From contig NZ_JAFBCQ010000001.1 in NCBI RefSeq assembly GCF_016907815.1, positions 1,488,001-1,552,000 of the forward strand: a DNA stretch of 64,000 nt, read 5' to 3'. The notes beneath the pieces were generated by a model. It was given only the letters and a program-made list of their open reading frames with translations, made no database searches and had not been told where the DNA came from. The DNA is from Microbacterium aurum. GTDB taxonomy: Bacteria > Actinomycetota > Actinomycetes > Actinomycetales > Microbacteriaceae. Of this stretch, positions 59,594 through 64,000 are shown piece after piece. Position numbers and translations under genes: made by a program. Numbering within the stretch: the stretch's first letter is position 1; the number at the start of each line of letters is the position of its first letter.

Positions 59594-60897
59594 ACGAGAT
59601 CGCGCCAGTCCACGGCATCCTCGTCGTCGTCGAGGGTGCCGATGGGGTCGGTGATGACGGGCAGCGCCGTCGTCTCGGTGGGGGGACCCATCACGGTCGC
59701 CTCATCGCGGCGGTGGCGCAGCACGTCGTCGATGTAGGAGGAGAGCACCTCGGCGATCGGCACCGACCGCCCGCGCTCCTGCGACATGTACCAGCGGTGC
59801 TCGAGCACCTGGTGGAACACCTCGGCGGGCTCAAGCTTGCTGCGCAGATCCCACGGGATCGCCTTCACGACGGGCTCGAACACACGTGTGAGCCACTCGT
59901 GGGCGACCATCTCCTCGTCGGACCCCAGGCGCGAGACGCGCGCCTTGAACTCGTCCATGTCGTTGAGCAGGCGCCGGGCCTGGTTCTCCTCGACGTCGAG
60001 CCCGGTGAGCCGCAGCAGCCGCCGCTGGTGGTGTCCGGCATCCACGACCTTCGGCTGGATCGAGACCCGCGTGCCGTCCGAGGTCGTGTCGATCGACATC
60101 TCGTCGATGTCGAAACCGAGGTCGTTGAGGCGCTGCACGCGCTCGGTGATGTGCCACGCCTCGTTCGCGGCGAACGTCTCCTGATCCGTCAGCGCGGCCC
60201 ACAGCGCGTGGTACGAGCCGACGATGCCGTCCGCGATCGCGACGGCGTCCACTCCGCCCTCGAGACGCCCACCCGCCTCGAGGTCCATGATCTCGCCCGC
60301 GATGTTCGTGCGCGCGACGTCGAGGTCGTGCTCCCGCTGCCCGCGGGTGAGACCGCCCTCGTGCAGCTCGCCCGTCTCGGCGTCGACGAGGTAGGCGGCG
60401 AACGCGCCGGCATCCCGCCGGAACAGGGTGTTCGACAGCGACACGTCACCCCAGAAGAACCCGACGGTGTGCAGCCGCACGAGCAGCACCGCGAGGGCGT
60501 CGACGAGGCGGCCGGCGGTGTCGGGGCGGAGCACCTGGGTGAACAGCGCCCGGTAGGGGAGGGAGAACTTCAGGTGGGCGGTGACGAGCGCGGCCGGCAG
60601 CGGATCGCCCTTCGGCGTGCGGCGGCCGTCGATGACGGCGACGCGGTCGACGCAGGGGACGTCCAGCCGTGCCAGCGACCCGAGCATCTCGTACTCGCGA
60701 CGGGCCATCTCGCCGGTGGTCTCCTTGACCGCCACGACGCGGCCCGACAGGTTCGCGAACCGCACGAGGTGGCGCGAGAGCCCCTTCGGCAGTGACACGA
60801 TGTAATCGCTGCTCCACTCGTCGAGCGGAGTCGCCCAGGGTAAGGCCAGCAGGCCCGCGTCGATGCTGCTGGCGGTGATGCTGAGCGAGTCGGCCAC
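59590..60897 (-). CDS. DUF4032 kinase-like protein
   Basis: A 435-residue protein. The N-terminal 240 residues resemble lipopolysaccharide/RIO-type kinases: VVAVKETTGEMARREYEML supplies the Lys and Glu, and FFWGDVSLSNTLF has the catalytic Asp loop, followed by AYLVDAETGEL as a DFG-like site. The C-terminal part is DUF4032 (LNDLGFDIDEM, HHQRRLLRLTGLDVEENQAR in parts). Function is unknown. GTG at 60897. Confidence 0.83.
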   Translation of the reverse strand: MADSLSITASSIDAGLLALPWATPLDEWSSDYIVSLPKGLSRHLVRFANLSGRVVAVKETTGEMARREYEMLGSLARLDVPCVDRVAVIDGRRTPKGDPLPAALVTAHLKFSLPYRALFTQVLRPDTAGRLVDALAVLLVRLHTVGFFWGDVSLSNTLFRRDAGAFAAYLVDAETGELHEGGLTRGQREHDLDVARTNIAGEIMDLEAGGRLEGGVDAVAIADGIVGSYHALWAALTDQETFAANEAWHITERVQRLNDLGFDIDEMSIDTTSDGTRVSIQPKVVDAGHHQRRLLRLTGLDVEENQARRLLNDMDEFKARVSRLGSDEEMVAHEWLTRVFEPVVKAIPWDLRSKLEPAEVFHQVLEHRWYMSQERGRSVPIAEVLSSYIDDVLRHRRDEATVMGPPTETTALPVITDPIGTLDDDEDAVDWRDLV

Positions 60898-60901
60898 GTG
60901 C

Positions 60902-60975
60902 GGCTCCCGATGTCGTGCGGGTCGGATATGACGCGACGCGGGGGCCCCGGATATCGGGAGCCACCCGCGTCGTGT
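60902..60975 (-). promoter_or_regulatory. Interleaved inverted repeats before DUF4032 gene
   Basis: Two repeats cross each other: GGCTCCCGAT (60902-60911) with ATCGGGAGCC (60953-60962), and ACGCGACGCGGG (60931-60942) with CCCGCGTCGTGT (60964-60975, one mismatch). They can form alternative hairpins or a pseudoknot in the RNA between ugpC and the DUF4032 gene. Confidence 0.65.
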
Positions 60976-60985
60976 CGGTGTCGGA

Positions 60986-62086
<1,101 letters not shown>

Positions 62087-62156
62087 GTTTTCTTCTCCTT
62101 CACCGGCAGGTACGTGCCGGACGATCCGTAGTGAATGGAATGAGCGGGGGCTGACC

Positions 62157-62180
62157 CGCACGCCCGACGTTGGGCGTGCG
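62157..62180 (-). promoter_or_regulatory. Perfect palindrome upstream of ugpC
   Basis: CGCACGCCC and GGGCGTGCG face each other across GACGTT. It lies about 70 nt before the ugpC start, in the divergent gap to the DsbA-like gene. It may be a regulator site or a leader hairpin; a smaller repeat CCGGCA/TGCCGG lies at 62103-62120. Confidence 0.55.
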
Positions 62181-62333
62181 ACCAGTATCGCACGCTCTGT
62201 CAAAGCGAGCCGCCCGGACTGTCTGGGCATTTCCCAGGGTGCCTGGATAGCATCGAACCCGTTGCTGTCACCCGTCCGGCGACGTTCCGCGGCGCTCGGC
62301 GACGCATCACAGTTCTGCACTCCAGAAGGTTCC

Positions 62334-63278
62334 ATGTCCCACGACGACACTCCGATTGATGAGACCGCTCCCGGCCGCCGCGATGCGGTGCGGGAGAAGG
62401 CGCAACTCGTCCACGCGCAGCAGTCGCGTGCCCGGATGCTGCGACGCTCGGCGCTCGTGGCGGGCGTCGTCGGCGCGGTGGCGGTCGTCGCTGTCGTGGT
62501 GAGTTGGGCCGTGGGATCGGCCGCCAGTCGCCCGCAGCTGACTCCCGTGGACGCGCAGAACGACGGTTTCGCGGTGACGTCGGTGACTGCCGGGTCGTCG
62601 CAGATCGATTCGCTGGATGCCGCAACCCCCGCGCCGACCGAGACGCCCCAGGGCGAGGAGAGCGCCGCGCCGTCGCCCACCGCCACGGCATCCGGCGTCG
62701 TCGACATCCACGTGTACGTCGACTACCTCTCGCCGGGCGCAAGGGAGTGGCAGCTGGCCAACTCGCAGCAGCTGACCCAGTGGGTCGCCGACGGTGCCGT
62801 GACCCTGACCTACCACCCGGTGTCGATGCTGACGGCGAAGTCGAACGGCACGAAGTACTCGCTGCGGGCCGCGAGCGCGGCGGCGTGCGTCGCCTCGTAC
62901 GCGCCGGAGTCGTTCTTCACCTTCAACGACGACCTGCTGCAGCGCCAGCCCGCGGTGGACTCCGACGGCTGGTCGGACAAGGAGCTCGCCGACATCGCGC
63001 AGGCCAACGGCTCCGACGACCCGAAGGCGCTGCGCGAGTGCATCGAGACCGAGGCGTACGCGTCGTGGGTCAAGGCCGCCACCGAGCGCGCGATCACCGG
63101 CATCCCCGGTGCCGACGGGCTGTCGCTGACGGGCACCCCGATGGTCGTCGTCAACGGGCAGCAGTATGTCGGCGAGATGACCGACCCCGCGGAGTTCTCG
63201 CAGTTCGTGCTGACGAGCGCGAGCGGCGCCTACCAGAAGGCGAAGTCGGCGACGCCCACGCCGACCGTCGCGCCGTAG
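62334..63278 (+). CDS. DsbA-like membrane protein without CXXC
   Basis: A 314-residue protein with a charged cytoplasmic head, one helix (about 40-62), a Pro/Thr/Ser/Ala linker and a DsbA-type thioredoxin domain (DIHVYVDYLSPGAREW, late LTGTPMVVVNGQQYVG with the cis-Pro). At the redox site, where C-P-x-C stands in relatives, the sequence is S-P-G-A (133-136). Both catalytic cysteines are gone, while the fold, including one Cys pair elsewhere (ACVAS, LRECIE), is kept. It may act as a binding or structural protein. AGAAGG ribosome site. Confidence 0.85.
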   Translation: MSHDDTPIDETAPGRRDAVREKAQLVHAQQSRARMLRRSALVAGVVGAVAVVAVVVSWAVGSAASRPQLTPVDAQNDGFAVTSVTAGSSQIDSLDAATPAPTETPQGEESAAPSPTATASGVVDIHVYVDYLSPGAREWQLANSQQLTQWVADGAVTLTYHPVSMLTAKSNGTKYSLRAASAAACVASYAPESFFTFNDDLLQRQPAVDSDGWSDKELADIAQANGSDDPKALRECIETEAYASWVKAATERAITGIPGADGLSLTGTPMVVVNGQQYVGEMTDPAEFSQFVLTSASGAYQKAKSATPTPTVAP

Positions 63279-63323
63279 GCGCCGTCGTCTGCGCCGGGCG
63301 CCCGGCTAGACTGGACGCCGCCC

Positions 63324-63396
63324 GCCGGCTTGGCGCAATTGGTAGCGCACCTGTCTTGTAAACAGGGGGTTGCAGGTTCGAGTCCTGTAGCCGGCA
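63324..63396 (+). tRNA. tRNA-Thr (TGT)
   Basis: A complete 73-nt cloverleaf: acceptor GCCGGCT/AGCCGGC, anticodon stem CCTGT/ACAGG with loop CTTGTAA (anticodon TGT), T stem GCAGG/CCTGT-type, discriminator A. CCA is not encoded. A TAGACT -10 box lies at 63307-63312. Confidence 0.95.
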
Positions 63397-63602
63397 CCGT
63401 CTCCTCCGCGTTTTCCCGCGCCCATCGGGTGACGCTCCGCTGTCGGTTATCTCCGGCGATGCGCCGCACGCCACGAGGCGGATGCCCGTAGCTTCGACCT
63501 CGTGGACGACTACGACCCGCGCAGCGAACCCGAGCCGATCACCGAAGCCATCTGCATCCTCGGCTACGACTGAACCCCGGCGGCACGCCGGCGCGCCTGC
63601 GC
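63397..63602. other. Intergenic, no supported gene
   Basis: About 200 nt after tRNA-Thr. A short plus-strand stretch ending at 63573 reads EPITEAICILGYD before a TGA, which might be the end of a lost gene, but there is no start or ribosome site to support it. Confidence 0.4.
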
Positions 63603-63678
63603 AACTGCAAGGTCGCGGGGGCGACACGCCGGTCGCCGCCGTCGTGCCACGGCGTGTCGCGCACGATCCCTTGCAGTT
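63603..63678. repeat. Palindromic element, copy C
   Basis: Outer arms AACTGCAAGG (63603-63612) and CCTTGCAGTT (63669-63678); inner arms GCGACACGCCG (63621-63631) and CGGCGTGTCGC (63650-63660). Same length, arms and inner words as copy B at 36473, so the family is dispersed. Confidence 0.85.
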
Positions 63679-63754
63679 CGACGAACCCGGGGCGGCCCGC
63701 AGGCACGCCCGCGGAAGACGGCGGCGGTCGGAGGCCGGACTAGGCTGGCTCCCC

Positions 63755-64000
63755 GTGACCTCCTCCGCGCCCCACCGCCTCCCCGCGGGAGTGGCGTTGG
63801 GCGGCGCGGTGCTCGTCGGCGTGCTGACGGCGATCCAGGCGCGCATCAACGGCCAGCTCGGTCTGCGCATCGGTGACGGGTTCGTCGCCGCCGTCATCTC
63901 GTTCGGATCAGGCCTCGTCGTCCTCCTCATCCTGTCCGCCGCCCTCCCGGCCGGCCGTCGCGGCGCACGAGCGCTGGGCGCCGGCATCCGTCGCCGCACG
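63755..64000 (+). CDS. DMT-family (YdcZ-like) transporter, partial
   Basis: The first 82 residues of a membrane protein, cut by the window end. AIQARINGQLGLRIGDGF and AAVISFGSGLVVLLIL match the opening helices of YdcZ-type DMT transporters. GTG at 63755, with TAGGCT at 63741-63746 as a probable -10 box 8 nt before it. The substrate is unknown. Confidence 0.75.
   Translation, partial: MTSSAPHRLPAGVALGGAVLVGVLTAIQARINGQLGLRIGDGFVAAVISFGSGLVVLLILSAALPAGRRGARALGAGIRRRT

Noticed and set aside
63469..63573. Short gene ending EPITEAICILGYD
   Set aside because: No start codon with a ribosome site, no upstream homology; at most a remnant.

Overview
The window is chromosomal DNA of a high-GC actinobacterium, most likely a Microbacteriaceae member close to Microbacterium. 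The base for this is gene content seen here: ferredoxin-type assimilatory sulfite reductase, mycothiol-type arsenate reductases, SenX3-RegX3-PhoU, CarD, fused IspDF, GlnR and CysS-RlmB, together with GTG starts and chains of ATGA/GTGA start-stop overlaps. Many genes have a TANNNT -10 box only 6-8 nt before the start codon, which suggests leaderless mRNAs. Species assignment is inference.

Layout. 1-1660: methionine ABC importer (metQ, partial metN) and tRNA-Thr(CGT). 1.7-7.8 kb: membrane proteins, an MMPL exporter, nicotinamidase and an ArsC-PhzF fusion. 7.8-9.2 kb: a tRNA-Lys(UUU) gene split in its anticodon by a 269-nt group I intron, followed by an abrupt junction between the tail of a serine recombinase and a PadR regulator that has lost its N-terminus. 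9.2-21.2 kb: one minus-strand assimilatory sulfur block (sirohydrochlorin chelatase, sulfite reductase, CysH, CysD, CysN, a sulfonate-type ABC transporter, uroporphyrinogen methyltransferase, ferredoxin reductase, ferredoxin, thioredoxin-reductase-like protein). 21.4-22.9 kb: a divergent pair of His/Gly-rich winged-helix regulators around a cluster of six CATG sites.

22.9-34.4 kb is the accessory region. It holds truncated LacI, VWA and P-type ATPase genes joined end to end, then an arsenic cluster (ArsR-ArsC fusion, ArsC, an internally deleted ArsC, an aquaglyceroporin). Next is a persulfide/sulfide-stress operon (small CGK-TW-GCGQH protein, rhodanese lipoprotein, thioredoxin, CoA-disulfide-reductase-rhodanese, DUF2892 membrane protein, CstR-like repressor, second CGK-TW-GCGQH protein). 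An IS630-family element has inserted in the DUF2892 gene and split this operon. A zinc-ribbon gene fused to an anti-sigma remnant and an 81-bp tandem repeat close the region.

34.5-64 kb is mostly core genome: aminotransferase, an AbiEi/DUF559-like protein flanked by two long palindromes, the phosphate system (pstSCAB, phoU, senX3-regX3, ppk1, mutT1; PHO boxes of 11-nt period at pstS and between phoU and senX3), glnR, ygfZ, gpmA, carD, ispDF, cysS, rlmB, ugpC, a DsbA-like protein without its cysteines, tRNA-Thr(TGT) and the start of a DMT transporter. A family of about 76-bp palindromic elements occurs three times (35443, 36473, 63603).

The best candidates for undescribed biology are the intron-split tRNA-Lys, the persulfide operon bracketed by tiny Cys-rich proteins, the His-rich regulator pair with its operator array, and the dispersed palindromes.
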